Below, piece after piece: positions 1-11,328 of a stretch of 64,000 nt of DNA (positions are counted from its first letter, which is position 1; each line of letters starts with the position of its first letter). The translations under genes and the position numbers were made by a program. The notes beneath the pieces are model-generated. The model saw only the letters and a list, made by a program, of their open reading frames with translations, was not told the origin of the DNA and made no database searches. Origin of the DNA: Odontocerum albicorne (Eukaryota > Arthropoda > Insecta > Trichoptera > Odontoceridae); the NCBI GenBank assembly GCA_949825065.1, contig OX463846.1, positions 2,809,366-2,873,365 on the forward strand, in the 5' to 3' direction.

Positions 1-1055
1 TTGTGTACACGAATTTTTTTCTCTACATTTATTTTATTCCTTAAAATTATATTGTATAATATAATAAAACATTTTTATTATAACATATATTGTACTACAA
101 TTTATTTTGACCAACAACAAATATCTTAATGTAAAAAAAAAACAAAACATCACCCATTTTATGGTCCAATAGGAATTAAACATAGTATTCCCAAGAGGCT
201 ATAATATTAGGTTTTTTTTATGAGAATCTATTTAAAAAATATTTTCAGCCATTTTTTTATTGCAAATTTATATAGAGTTAAAATATCGTTTCACTCAAGT
301 AAATCAATAAATATTATTTTTCCATAATAACGTGTAACAATAACGTAAATATTATAAGTGATTACGAATAATTTATATATCTATTAAGGTTGTTATTAAT
401 AAGAATCAATAATCCAAATTACTCCAAAGAGCAATATGATATTTCTTCACAAAAAAAGATAAGGGATGTTTAGCCAAGAGGCTGCTGTTAGTCAGCAAAT
501 AAATGTGAGACATTTGTGCTTAATAAAAAAAACCTAATGGACCGTAGATACTTAACGGTTATTTACGATTTTTGGGCAATGCTTATTGCATTTTTTGTTT
601 AAAATAATTATCTTCTTAAGTATATCGTATATTTAAGTACAGAAGATAACCTTAATATTACAGTGAAACGGTTTTCATTGTTATGTTCGTAGTAATAAAG
701 CAAATTTGTAGTAAAACGCTTATATACACGGAATTATGAAGTCAGTCTTTATACGAGTATAATCTGTTTTTACGTATGTTTTTTGTTAAACACAAAAAAA
801 AAATTAACGAGCTCTTTCAGATGAAACTGTGTACCAGAGACAAAGATTGAAATACTGGTTTGAAATAATTTATTTTGAGATGTATGTGCGATACTTGGAA
901 GGAATTTACTATTCCATATATATGTACACATTGTGTTGCTGTCAAGGAACCTTTATTTGTTTGTTTGAATTGATCTGAGGCGGTATTTGTGAATTTGTTT
1001 ATTTTTCAGCCATCTATTTATTTTCTGTTTCTTCTTCTTTTTCTTCTTATTCTAC
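1..1055. other. AT-rich DNA, no feature recognised
   Basis: I see only AT-rich sequence with short homopolymer runs. There is no long frame, no repeat shared with the rest of the window and no RNA-gene signature. Confidence 0.6.
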
Positions 1056-1178
1056 ACGTGCAAGGATGTGGGCTGAAAAAAACATCTGGTGTCCCCATAG
1101 CTGCGCTCGCCCTATATTGGTGGGGTGTATCTTGGCCGAGTGGGTGTTATTAGATGAGCCTAGACCTTTTGATAGTTT
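1056..1178 (+). repeat. Dispersed repeat, copy 1 (unclassified)
   Basis: This stretch matches the reverse complement of 56885-57027 over its whole length. Shared blocks include GGCTGAAAAAAA, CTCGCCCTATATTGGT and GTGTATCT, followed by a GTGTTAT..GATGAGCC block. It is richer in G+C than its surroundings. No coding frame is evident. The class is unknown; a LINE 3' untranslated region is one possibility. Confidence 0.65.
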
Positions 1179-1840
1179 CTGTCTTTAATTTATTCTCTGC
1201 AATTTATGTGTTCTTGAAGTATATTGAAATGTATTATGTACATACTATGTTGCTATCAATACACTTACATTTATTTAAATAAAATACGTGAAAACTTTGG
1301 GCATAAGAAATTTATAATACATCTGAGGACTTTTTCTTATACGTATCAGCAAAAATCACATTAAACTGTCAATCGCAATTTTATATCCTTAATTATGTAA
1401 AATTATTGCTTTAAAAACATTTACCTCAAATATATATATATTTATAACGTATTTAATTTAACTGTTTAAATCGATTAGTATCAAACAAGATCGTATAATA
1501 CAGAAAAACTAGTTTGTATATTACATATAACTTGTGGGACAAGGTAATAAGTCTCAAATTCAAAACTATCCGACATATTTGAACCAAGAAATGTCATTTT
1601 GGTTGTAGTGTCACTTTGGAATGTTGAAATTAAACCAAGGAATATCATGTTTCTTTTCGGTTAAGAGCACAGTTCAAGGTGAATTGAATAAGTTATGTTA
1701 TAATTCGTGAGTTTTTGAAATTTTCTCCAATCAAGGCGTCATCTTACGATTTAGTGTGGTTGATTTTTTTTGGCATTATATTGCGCCTCTGAGTTATTGA
1801 TTTCTTCGTTTATTGCAACATTCATGCTTACAGCGTGGCC

Positions 1841-2470
1841 AAAATATCCGAGTGTGTTTTTCTGTATTCTTTGGACCCAGTGTTTTTTTAAACCGCAATT
1901 TTGCCTTATATCTTCATCTCTTATTTTATCATATATTGTTTTGGAGAGATGCTAAGACGGAGAAATGTATTGAAAGGAGTTTACTTAGACGAAAAGACAA
2001 TAACTGAAAAAATTAATTACAAATCTTAAAAAAATAGTATGCACAATTGAAAATATCCGTGTATCGAGTGTGTCTTTCTGCATTTTTTGAAATAAGTGCT
2101 TTTTTTAATGCAATTTTTCCTTATATCTCCTTTCCTAATTATATCACATATTGTTTTGGAGATATGCTGAGACAGATAAATACATTAAAAAGAGTTTTAC
2201 TTTGAATGAAAGGACAATAACCGAAGACATGAATTACATATCTTAAAAAAATAGTATGCAAAATTGAAAATATCCATGTGTGTCTTTCTGCATTTTTTTA
2301 AATAAGTGCTTTTTTAAATGCAATTTTTCCTTATAACTTTATTCCTAATTATATATCATATATTGTGTTAGAGAGATGCGAGACAGAAAAATATATTAAA
2401 AGGAGTTTTACCTCGAACAAAAGAACAATAAATTAACAAATGAATAACAAATCTTCAAAATATATTATGC
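1841..2470 (+). repeat. Tandem repeat, about 210-bp unit, 3 copies
   Basis: Three diverged copies follow one another. The marker AAAATAGTATGCA..ATTGAAAATATCC recurs at about 2029 and 2248, and a decayed version lies near 2457, giving spacings of roughly 218 and 208 bp. Each unit also holds a TTTTTCTG..TTTTT block, a TTTTCCTTATA block and a GAGATGC..GACAG block. The short frames here exist only because of the repeat. Confidence 0.75.
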
Positions 2471-2600
2471 ACAGTAGTGCGCTAGTACCAACCTTGATGT
2501 ATTGGAGCGAAGTTTTGGCGTTGAAATGGAAAGTTAGGAGCAGAATAAATTCAGTAGAAATAAATGTTTTGCGTAGAATATCTGATCTAAGGCATGCTGA
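2437..2600 (+). pseudogene. LINE reverse transcriptase C-terminal fragment
   Basis: The plus-strand frame reads PTLMYWSEVLALK followed by RINSVEINVLRRIS. This resembles the PTLLYGSE..W....RI.AVEM..LR segment found downstream of the RT domain in jockey/RTE-type LINE proteins. Only about 50 codons remain. The rest of the frame runs into a SINE-like tail, so this is a relic. Confidence 0.6.
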
Positions 2601-2672
2601 AAACCTTCTTATTGCTAAGAAGAGATTGCCACACGGTAATAAATCCGCCAGGCTGTACTATATACAATGAAC
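2600..2672 (+). repeat. 3' tail of tRNA-type SINE or parent LINE
   Basis: AAGAGATTGCCACACGGTAA and the following AATCCGCCAGGCTGTA match the 3' tail seen in several other copies here (4655-4705, 21908-21955, 45170-45200 reversed, 57285-57320 reversed). The tail ends near a TATACAATG segment. Only the tail is present. Confidence 0.55.
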
Positions 2673-2859
2673 GTGTAATACAGCACAAAAAAATGTTATA
2701 AGTAGAATTAAGAAATTAATTATAAAAGGGTTTGATTGCATTGCAAAAAAATAAGTTGCGAAAGACTTGAGAATTATAAATAAATGTCTGAAACGAATTG
2801 AGAAAGGCAAGTGGGGAAAAAGATAGAGAAAGTTAAACTGAGGGAAACGTAAGAAGTTT

Positions 2860-3005
2860 AAACTTATGAGGAATGAAAGAGCATGAACGACGATAAGTGA
2901 ATAAGGTGAGAGCTGTGTCCACGGATAGATGGATAGAAAGGCGTGAAGAACTTTCCTCTTTGCCTACCCTTAAAGGTTCATGGGGTAATGGTAAGTATGT
3001 TTCAT
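2860..3005 (+). repeat. Probable LINE 3' UTR remnant
   Basis: The stretch resembles the tail found after the 'LRWFGH' LINE fragments: CTTTGCCTACCCTTAAAGG and GGTAATGGTAAGTATG recall the CTACC..CCC..GTGATGGTATG tails near 12150 (reversed) and 63790. The similarity is patchy and judged by eye. Confidence 0.35.
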
Positions 3006-3546
3006 ATATTTTTTTGTAACACTTTTAATTCTACCATATTGATCTTGTTCATCCAAGTTTCGCTTAAATGTATTTAGTAACAGCCCACGATAACCTTGTA
3101 AGCAGCTAGTATTTTTTCAAAAGGAGACATTAAAATTATTAAAATGAATACTTGAATGGAGCAACAAAACATGATTTGCGAAAACAAAAACATGTTGGCA
3201 AATACAAGAATATTAAGAGCGCGGTGAAATCTCAATAAAAAAATCAAGTAAATTTTTTTATTTCCTGGACCTAAAGTAAATTCGGTTCAGCCATAAGACT
3301 AAAGCGATTTCAACGTGGGTTATCAGCTATGAGAATCTATATAGAGACAATATACGCGGATGTCATTAGCTAGTTGCGAGTATATGCGGATGCCAAAACT
3401 AGTTTTTGCAACATGACGTAGTCCGAAATTTGGTAAATCAACGTTGTGTATTTCTCAATATAAAGCGGACTTGTATAAATTTCTTGATAATTCTCTTTAG
3501 CAATAACAAATTATTTAATAAAAAAGTTTTTAAATTAAAATGATAT
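3006..3546. other. AT-rich spacer
   Basis: No frame, repeat or inverted structure was recognised. Confidence 0.5.
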
Positions 3547-3807
3547 ATCTATGGCGTTTCGGTAAAGAGGTACAAGTCATCAATTACTTATTTGTCAGTT
3601 TGAAGTTTTACAACACTTGTATTCCTGAAATACAGACCTCAGGTAAATTTTCAAGGTAAACTTTGAATACATAAATTATTTATGTATTCAAAGTTTACCT
3701 TTGAAATTTACCTGAGGTCTGAATTTCAGGAATACAAGTGTTGCAAAACTTCAAACTGACAAATAAGTAATAGATGACTTGTACCTCTTTACCAAAACGC
3801 CATAGAT
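3547..3807. repeat. 261-bp near-perfect foldback (MITE-like)
   Basis: Two arms of about 130 bp are near-perfect reverse complements. The outer ends are ATCTATGGCGTTT (3547) and AAACGCCATAGAT (ending 3807). The centre is TGAATACATAAA, a 3-nt loop, then TTTATGTATTCA (3664-3690). No clear target duplication is visible and there is no coding content. It could be a foldback MITE or an inverted duplication. Confidence 0.85.
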
Positions 3808-4118
3808 GTGATGAAAACAAATACTCGGACACGCTTTATAATGAATATCAATTTATTTACTCTTTGGCCCTTAATATACAAATTAAAATAAATACTTTAT
3901 TTCTCAAATTACATATTTATTTAAGTCCTAATATTTTTTCACAAAATACATATTTCAATGATTTCTTTAAAAAGTTGAGGTGTCGAATTTTTTGGAATCC
4001 ATAATCCTTGTAACAAAATACATAACTTGGTTTATCCTCTTTACGTTTTCTTAATATTTGTCAAAGATTTATTTTCAACCCACGAAAGTACGATCATGTA
4101 ACTTCACACCGGAAGACA

Positions 4119-4440
4119 TTGAACTGGTTGAATGTTAGAAATAGACACCAAATTCACATAATGTCTCTATTGTATAACATCCTTAACTGCCCCGCCGTCC
4201 CCTCTTATCTCGCCGAAAATTTTCAGCGACTTTCCAATCATGGATTAGCGCTACGCTCAAACAGAGATTGTCTATTGGCCTTTCCAGTTCACCGCTCTTC
4301 TTTTTTTTACATCGTCCTTTACTGTCTATGCAGTGAGGCTCTGGAATTAGTTACAAACCAATATAAGACTCGCTCCGTCCTTGGCGTGCTTTAAGAAGCG
4401 ACTGGAAAAACTCTTAATTTCTAGTCAGTAAAATAACGTG
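4119..4440 (+). pseudogene. LINE C-terminal fragment (CR1/jockey-like)
   Basis: The frame contains RDRHQIHI-like and LLYNILNCPAVPSYLAENF segments and then SNHGLALRSNRD. This matches the C-terminal region of CR1/jockey-type LINE proteins, which normally ends in a FSRSF..AVRLWNSLP motif. Here that motif is broken by a frameshift at the T-run near 4300, and it continues in another frame as AVRLWN followed by a stop. The 3' end carries the first copy of a 29-bp duplication. Confidence 0.75.
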
Positions 4441-4728
4441 TTTCATTCCTGATTTTTCTTTTCCTTTTCTCTCCACCATCCTTCCTTTTCTTTTGATTGA
4501 TGTTATCTCACTTTACATGAAAAATAATGTTCGGGTGATTATCCGTCTTTGTAGGGTTCGTGGGCATGTGCTCACGTATACGTTTATGGATTTTGTGGAG
4601 ATGGATAGTAATTTCAATGATTTATGCGACCACGCAACTTGCTTCATTTACTTTTGTCTGATTGGCTGGAAGATATTGCCGCCTGGCAATTTGCAATAAA
4701 AGTGTTAACTAAATAAATAAATATTTCT
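4438..4728 (+). mobile_element. Retroposed element with 29-bp target duplication
   Basis: The insert is bounded by identical 29-bp direct repeats at 4409-4437 and 4729-4757 (AACTCTTAATTTCTAGTCAG and onwards). Its 3' end is a (TAAA)n tail at 4716-4728, as expected for target-primed retroposition. Positions 4508-4720 are shared with a reverse-strand copy at 45130-45345, including CACGTATAC, GATGGATAGTAA and TTTTGTCTGATTGGCTGGAA. No protein is encoded. It is a SINE or a 5'-truncated LINE end. Confidence 0.8.
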
Positions 4729-5004
4729 AACTCTTAATTTCTAGTCAGTAAAATAACATTTTTTAGAAAATTAGGTTTATTGCTGTTCTCTGACCATCAC
4801 GTTCACCTCAAAGGCGTTTATTACTAGCTTTATCAATTTACAGAAAATGTGTAGAGGAAACCAGCAAAAGCATTACAAAGTTTGTAATTCTTTGCGGTTT
4901 TTTTTTTACAATCAGTATATGATGATACTTTACCACATTTTATAACAAAATATGCTTTTCAACATTCATCTGACGGTGGTAGCCGAATTTTCAAAAAAAC
5001 AATT

Positions 5005-5146
5005 ATAATTAATAAGGAAGTTTGCCAATATGTCAGACCGTCGAAGAATTCTAATGTGCTTGGATCAGACTTTATTCCGACCGTCATATTGAAAGAATGC
5101 ATTAATGTACTTGTAGGATACCTACCTAAATAAATAAATAAATAAT
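5005..5146 (+). repeat. Possible LINE 3' end with (AAAT)n tail
   Basis: A short decayed coding-like stretch is followed by GTAGGATACCTACC and five TAAA units (5126-5145). This is the usual finish of a CR1/jockey-type LINE. The protein similarity is too weak to name. Confidence 0.35.
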
Positions 5147-5594
5147 TGTCAAAATAAATAAGTGAATTGTTAAACATAATTAAATTAAATTAATTATTGT
5201 TAAAATAGTAAACATACAGGGTCAATGACCGATGAAGTATTTATAGATTGTCACACGCCAGGAACGTCAACAATGTTTACTATTTTATAGTATTTGCGAC
5301 CTGTCTAGCCGTCTCCAAATACAAATAAATATCTACCCGCCAATGCACGCGCTAGAGTAAGACAGAATATGTATCGCGAACTGGTTCACTCATTTGTATA
5401 AATTACCCACGCGCCGAGAAATAAATATTATTATTGTTCATTCAACTGTCAAGACTTGTTATGAATTACCCGCTGTTCACTTTCGCTTTTTATCCGCATT
5501 CCTGAGTATTTATATTTAAATAAATACAAATCAAGATCATCACGACATATCAAGATAAGCAACTCGCTACATACTAAAGAAACAATGAATTTCG

Positions 5595-7018
5595 ATTTTC
5601 AATAATATTTTCTCAATAGGCAGGCATATTTCCAAATCTCTGGAAAATCTCTGAAATATTACCCATTTACAAATCGAGACAGATGCCATGTGTCGAGAAT
5701 TACCGACCAGTAGTAATTCTTTGTGGCTCTGCAAAAGTATTATAATCAATTATATATGGCTGTATTTCCCCTCAAATTGATCCATTTATAATATATGAAC
5801 AATGTAGATTCAGAGCTAAACGCTCAACAGAGACAAACTTGATATATTGATATATATATATAGCATTCTCCAACTATATGTACTCGTATGTAGCTAAATC
5901 ACTCGATGAAAAATCACAAATAGACTGAGCGTATAGTGACTGCATTTAACAAAGTTAATCATGACATACTTCTCTAAAAAGTGAGTAAGTTTGGCTGTGA
6001 TTTAGCACTTTTAAAGATGTTTACTAATTTTTTTCGAAATCAAAAACAATTTGTCTCTTATGGAGTATTTACGTCTGATTAATTCCATGTTCACTCAGGT
6101 GTTCCCCAGAGAACAAATCTAGGGCCAATGCTTTTTCTTATTTTCAACAACGATGTGAAAAATGTTGTAACTCACTCAAACGTTTTACTATTTGCGGACG
6201 ATATCAAATTTTTACCCAAAAATATCGAGTGTCGATGACCGTAGAAAAATCTAGGATGATATCATTAATATGTATGAATTCGCAACAAACTCTTCTTAAA
6301 TGTATCAAAATGTTTTATTATATAGCACGAAAAACTTTTTTTTTTCGTTATCTTATGAATAATTACCAACTGTCTAGGACGGAACAAGGACTTAGGCGTT
6401 TTACTTGTATTTGAAAGTGGCCTTTTGTTTGATTCGCAAATCAAATCAATCGGCAATAAGGCAAATAAGATACGTGGGTGTGTAATTCATACCACCAAAT
6501 TATTCACAAATACCTAAGTATTCATAATATTATGATTATATTATAATCCTTCGTTCAGAATTTATTTGGCGTATTGCTCTATAAAATGGACGTCAGTAGG
6601 GATTATATATTCACTCATGCTAGAAAGGGTTAATAAAAGATTTTTCCGTTCTCTATATGAAAGAGTATGGATATTATCCCTGGCTTTATCCTTTTGTCTT
6701 CTTACTGGGGATGCTTAGTTACAGATCATCACTGAGTGGAAGATCTCTTCGATTGGGTTTCCACTTTTTTGTTTGCTCAGGGGAAATTTACGAGTAGTAT
6801 ACCCATTCGTCCTGAACAGTCTTGGTTTGCATGTTCCTAATAATTATTTTAAACAACGTACACATAAATTGTTCTACCAACCGTTTAAGTCGGATCAACC
6901 TAAATTTGAAATGCCGGTAGGTAGAGCAATCACACTGTTTAACCGTGTGTGTCCTCATATAGACGTATTTCATGTATTGATCAGGTCCTTCAGGAAAATT
7001 CTCTTGAATTTAGTCTAG
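5595..7018 (+). pseudogene. Decayed LINE reverse transcriptase (family A)
   Basis: Scattered frames preserve the RT blocks in order. At 5610-5720 there is a block like ..IYK....NYRPV; near 5810, FRAKRSTETNL; at 5935-5965, FNKVNHD (from DF.KAFDKV.H); at 6095-6140, SGVPQRTNLGPMLFLIF; at 6190-6205, FADD, the catalytic motif. The last part, 6640-7018, has the VPNNY..R....LF and P.GRA..L.N segments shared with the reverse-strand copy at 20767-21600. Many stops and frameshifts are present, so it is inactive. Confidence 0.85.
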
Positions 7019-7261
7019 TACTAGAAATTATTTCATTTTTTAATATTATTTATCAAGCTTCATTTTGCCATAATGTTTTAGTGTGACATATACGATTACA
7101 TATTTACTATTGTATTTATCAAATAAGTCTTAAAATATTAAATGGTTTTGTATCTGATTTTTTTTAGTTTATTATGTTTGGTCCTTGTACGAATTAGGCA
7201 AACCTTTAATGTACAAAAGACCTGAAAAAAAAATTAAACGAAGTTCAATAATACCAACAAT

Positions 7262-7466
7262 AATAAATAAAGGATAAGTGAGTTCTTCTTACATTAAAAA
7301 TAAAGAAAAAATGAGGTCTTTCTACTTTAAAAATAAAGGATAAGTGAGTTCTTTCTACATTAAAAATAAAGGATAAATGAGTTCTTCCTACATTAAAAAT
7401 AATGGATAAGTGAGTTCTTCCTACATTAAAAATAATGGATGAGGGAGTTTTTCCTACATTAAAAGG
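7262..7466 (-). repeat. 33-bp minisatellite, about 6 copies
   Basis: The unit is close to AGGATAAGTGAGTTCTTYCT plus ACATTAAAAATAA. Six copies run head to tail with a few substitutions. Because 33 is a multiple of three, the minus strand stays open and reads a repeated 11-residue NVGRTHLSFIF-like unit. I do not regard that frame as a gene. Confidence 0.85.
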
Positions 7467-7469
7467 AAA

Positions 7470-8697
7470 CAAAATATACATGAAAAATTTAAATTGTTAT
7501 AATAACAATAATGACAAAGAAATAGGCCGCTAGAAACGTTAAAAACCATGTCACCAACACAATACGGGGCATTCGAAAGATGGACAGCCCGCATTGCATC
7601 AAACAATGTGTCATTAACCTCAAGGAAGATGGAAGACTGTTCCTTAAGACTATACTAATATCAAAACATCACTTTCAATGACAGTACCATATGATAAAAC
7701 CATAACTAACATCGGCAGATTCCTGATTCAGTTGCTTAGTACACTATACTGTCTTAAATTTTGTTGTTTGCTGTATAACCAAGTCAAAAATTGCCAAAAG
7801 GTTATTTATTCCAGCCATTAAGATAATTATACATTAATAAAATCCTTATGTACGAAATCAGATTGATACTTTTTCTGAGATCCAGTAATGTCAATCTCCA
7901 GGTTGCAAGTCAAGCATTTTGCAAATTTGACCACGGGAATAAATTATGATGTAGATAAATATCGAAGATAAAAACCAAACTTAGAAACAATTCAAGGAAA
8001 TAAAGTACATCACATAAATAAAATAACCAATATAAATTGTATCAAAAAGTTTCGAAGAAATAAAAATGCCTTCTTGGAAAAAGGTCGAAAAAGGTTTATC
8101 AACGTACGCGAAAATACATGTGCATAAAAATTACAACATATTGCTATTATTTTTTTTTTCATATCCTCAATAAATGCTTGATAACGACAAAATATTTCAT
8201 AAAATATTTTTTTCCATCATATTAAAAAATATTTTTGGTATAATCGAATGAAATTGCTAGAATTACGTTTTCCTAAAATATAATGTTGTCATTTTTTTTC
8301 TTTATTCAGTAATATGCGAAAATTTACAAGAAAACATAGAATATCAAAAATCTTAATTACGTGACACTGGGATTTAATTAAATAACAAATTGATACGAAT
8401 TTTCTTTAAATCAGCTGAAATATTGCTGAAGGCTTTGATTATTTGTAAAAGACTGAGATATTACTTATTTTCAGGTGCCTCTTATCTCGAATATAATTTA
8501 CACAATATTTAATGCGAAATTTTTAATGTTTTATAATTTTGAATAAAAACGAATTATAAAATTTTATCTTTTTTTTTTTGTAAGTGGGTTGAAATTATAA
8601 CAAGGTTGATCGACAGTTTTTTATGTTATAAATTCTAAAACTTTTAATATTTTGTTTATCTTAATCTATCCGCCTCTGCTTAAAGGTATATTGGAGT
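7470..8697. other. AT-rich spacer
   Basis: No gene, long frame or recognisable element was found. Long A and T runs are frequent. Confidence 0.5.
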
Positions 8698-8708
8698 TGA
8701 AATTAATA

Positions 8709-9216
8709 TATTGTTTATAGTTAAGACATTTACGTTTTTTTTCTTCTTCCCAGTATCATGTCAGGTCCCCCCAACGTTGAATATCACCTGAGAGTAGATA
8801 TCTTTGTCCCCGGCAGCCCGAAAAAGATCCCAAAGCTCCTTATACCAGTGCAATCACGTATATTGCAAGAGATTTGCCTCCTGCCAACACCTCTTCGGCC
8901 TTCTATTTTGCCTTGGATGATCAGGTGCAGTAATTTGTACTTTGCTCCTCTAAGTACATGACCCAAGTAGGACACCTTTCGGACTTTAATATTAACGTTG
9001 TGGAGGTTTAAAGAAATTGTAATTTATTTTATCAAACAATGTTTATTCCACTTTTTGTAACGGTATAACCCTACCGGTTTCAAGGCTTTCACCTCATCTT
9101 CAGGGGAGGGTCTTGTTTGTGCTCCCCTGAAGATGAGGTGAAAGTCTTGAAACCGGTAGGGTTATAATACCGTTACAAAAAGTGGAATAAACAGTGTTTG
9201 ATAAAATAAATTAAAA
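8709..9216. mobile_element. Penelope-like element, head-to-head inverted dimer
   Basis: A perfect 11-bp direct repeat TGAAATTAATA lies at 8698-8708 and 9217-9227. Between them, 9003-9110 is the PLE 3' end on the minus strand and 9112-9216 the same end on the plus strand. Both carry GGTATAACCCTACCGG or its complement, CCCCTGAAGATGAGG and AGTGGAATAAACAG..GTTTG. Only the left arm has the outer extension (TTTATAGTTAAG.. and ..AACGTTGTGGAGGTTTAAAG), and that extension is split by a LINE fragment at 8735-8990. No coding sequence remains in this copy. Confidence 0.85.
8735..8990 (-). pseudogene. RTE-like LINE C-terminal fragment (family D) nested in PLE
   Basis: The minus strand reads KVSYLGHVLRGAKYKLL, then IIQGKIEGRRGVGRRQIS, the C-terminal end of a common insect endonuclease/RT LINE protein. 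A T-run on the left is the poly(A) tail of the minus-strand insert. The insert interrupts the PLE outer extension between ATTTACG (8728-8734) and ATTAACG (8991-8997), a likely 7-bp target duplication with one change. Other copies lie at 39698-39892 and 42290-42740. Confidence 0.85.
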
Positions 9217-9227
9217 TGAAATTAATA

Positions 9228-10835
9228 GTTAAGTTGTCAAATTTTGAATGTAAACTTTTGGTAACATTTAAGTACAATAATTTAAGTCTAAATATTTTTT
9301 TAAAATTAATTAAATTTTTTACGAAAACCTTGAGATAGGCGGTATGGAATACTCGTAACAAAGTTATTTCTAATTAAGCCTTATATTTTCAAGAAATCAA
9401 AAAGTTAAAGGTAATATTTGTGTAAATTATCATATAATAATTCCGAGAAAATAAAATATTCAAGTTTAATTATAGGGTTGGAGATGGTGAAAAATTTTTA
9501 TTTTATTCCATTTGAAAACAATCAATTTTTCATTTGCTGTCAAAAAAATCAAGTTTATATTTTTCCCAGATAAAAAATATATGACAGTAGTAGCTCGAAA
9601 GAATATAACTTTTAAAGTTGAACCAAAAAGATTATTTACTTTCATATCATTTTCATTTCTTTACTGATACTTGACTAATCATTTAACGGACAGTTAAACA
9701 TAATATACGAGTACACTAAGTTTTTCGATTTTCAGGTTTTTTTTTAATCTTATATCTGACGTATCATAATGCCTCAATTTTGTTGGTTCTTTTTTTAAGT
9801 TTAATTTTGTTTTTTTGTTAGTCAAATAACTTCAGAAATTTGTTACGAGTCAAAAAATATAACAAAACCACTGATATACTTTCATATTTTTTTCTTTTGA
9901 ATTACACTTGATGTATTCAAGTGTAAAAAAAATATAAAACGGTAATTCGCAGGCAATTTTTGCAGTGCAAATGATTGTCGTTGGTAACACAAAGCACAGT
10001 TATTTTCCAATAAAACAAGTTGCTGTATTATAGCGCGATAAGGAAATGCCATTGTGATAAACCAATTGAAATGAAAATATTTATTACTTTAAATTTTCAG
10101 CATAACTTGTCATCAGGTGAGCCGTTAAACGCTTGCTGCATATTTACGAGAATTTAGTTAAAATTAAACGCAATAATTACAAAAGTCTTTTCTATTCATG
10201 GTCAATTTTATTTATTTTGCATGACAGGTAAACTTTTATTGAATTACCATATTTCATGTTAATTTATTGAAATATAAGTTTTAGGAAACATTGTATAATC
10301 GAATAAGGAATGGGAATATTAGCCCTTATCTTAGCAAAGTTTATTTTATCCGATATTAACTTTTTTCTTTGGCGATTCCTTGTTATATGGTAAGTTATGA
10401 AGGAAAATTGAGAAAAAAAACGCCCACGTTACATTGCCAAAATATACATTTTTATAAAACACAAAAAGGGTTGTTAAATGATTCTGTAATCTGAAACATG
10501 AACAACCTTTACATAGCTGAATTATCAACAAATAAAATGGTTTGAATATAATATTCTCTACATGTAGTGATTAATAAAATATTTAGATTATTTACTCCAA
10601 TTTTCAAAACGCACCCACGCTGTCCAAACATGTTGACCCGATGTCGTTTGAAAGGTTGTAGCGTTGTCAATATGTATAACCAGATGACACCACTGCACAC
10701 AATAGTGCATGTATAGTATTTAAATGTGTTACCATATTTGAAATCACGTTACAGTTTCTGGATTTTTTTTAAATCCCTAAATTAGTGTAACGCCTGCGTT
10801 ACAATGCCATGATAAGGGTTAGCGAAGAATAGGAA
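9228..10835. other. AT-rich spacer
   Basis: No supported gene or repeat. Short frames at 9173-9361, 10346-10531 and 10509-10700 resemble nothing known to me. Confidence 0.5.
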
Positions 10836-10839
10836 TTGA

Positions 10840-11010
10840 AAAACGATGTTGTGATTAAGGGGTAGAAAGGATAATTGAGATGGTGCGACCAAATAGCTAT
10901 AATGAATGATAAAATGTATAGCTACATGTACAAGAGTAGTACAAAAGTAACGAGAAGAATAGGGAAGACCAAAAAAGTGACGTGGCCAAATAATTCAAAT
11001 TCTTAAAGAG
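10840..11010 (+). pseudogene. LINE fragment, 'LRWFGH' type (family B), very decayed
   Basis: GGATAATTGAGATGGTGCGACC followed by a TAATGAATGA block and GAAGACCAAAAAAGTGACG recall the LRW.GH..RMN..R and GRPR.W blocks of family B. The frame is broken throughout. Confidence 0.4.
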
Positions 11011-11019
11011 GGAAGGGTG

Positions 11020-11317
11020 AATTGCCTTTCACCGTCGTTGTTGATCGTAGCTGAAGACCCCTTCGCCATTCCAACGTTAATTCAGTCATAAAGTGAAGTT
11101 GTGCCGTGGATTTTTTTAAAGTGAGTAAGCCCTTGCAATTCGGAAAATTCACTGGCCACACGGCTGTACTGGATCCGATGTTACAGTGAAGTGAGACGAA
11201 TATATTTTTTTGAGAATATATATGACCGATATAATATATATTCTTATACCCTCGAATACTAGGCGATAACCTTCCGCATGGAAATCTAATGCGAACCGCG
11301 CGGCAATATGCTTCAAT
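11020..11317. repeat. Dispersed repeat, copy 1 (unclassified)
   Basis: The stretch is similar to 53345-53770 in the same orientation. Shared blocks in order: CATTCCAACGT; GTGCCGTGGA; TAAGTGAG-like; GGCCACAC..TGTACT; AAGTGAGACGA; ATATATGA-CGA; TATACCC..AATACTAG; TAACCTTCCGCATG; CAATG-CGGAACCG-like. The minus strand is open for about 110 codons but the frame is not conserved between copies, so I call it a repeat rather than a gene. Confidence 0.65.
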
Positions 11318-11328
11318 AAATGAAAAGC

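Noticed and set aside
7245..7481. Repetitive protein NVGRTHLSFIF
   Set aside because: The frame is a by-product of the 33-bp minisatellite; no start context or conserved flanks.
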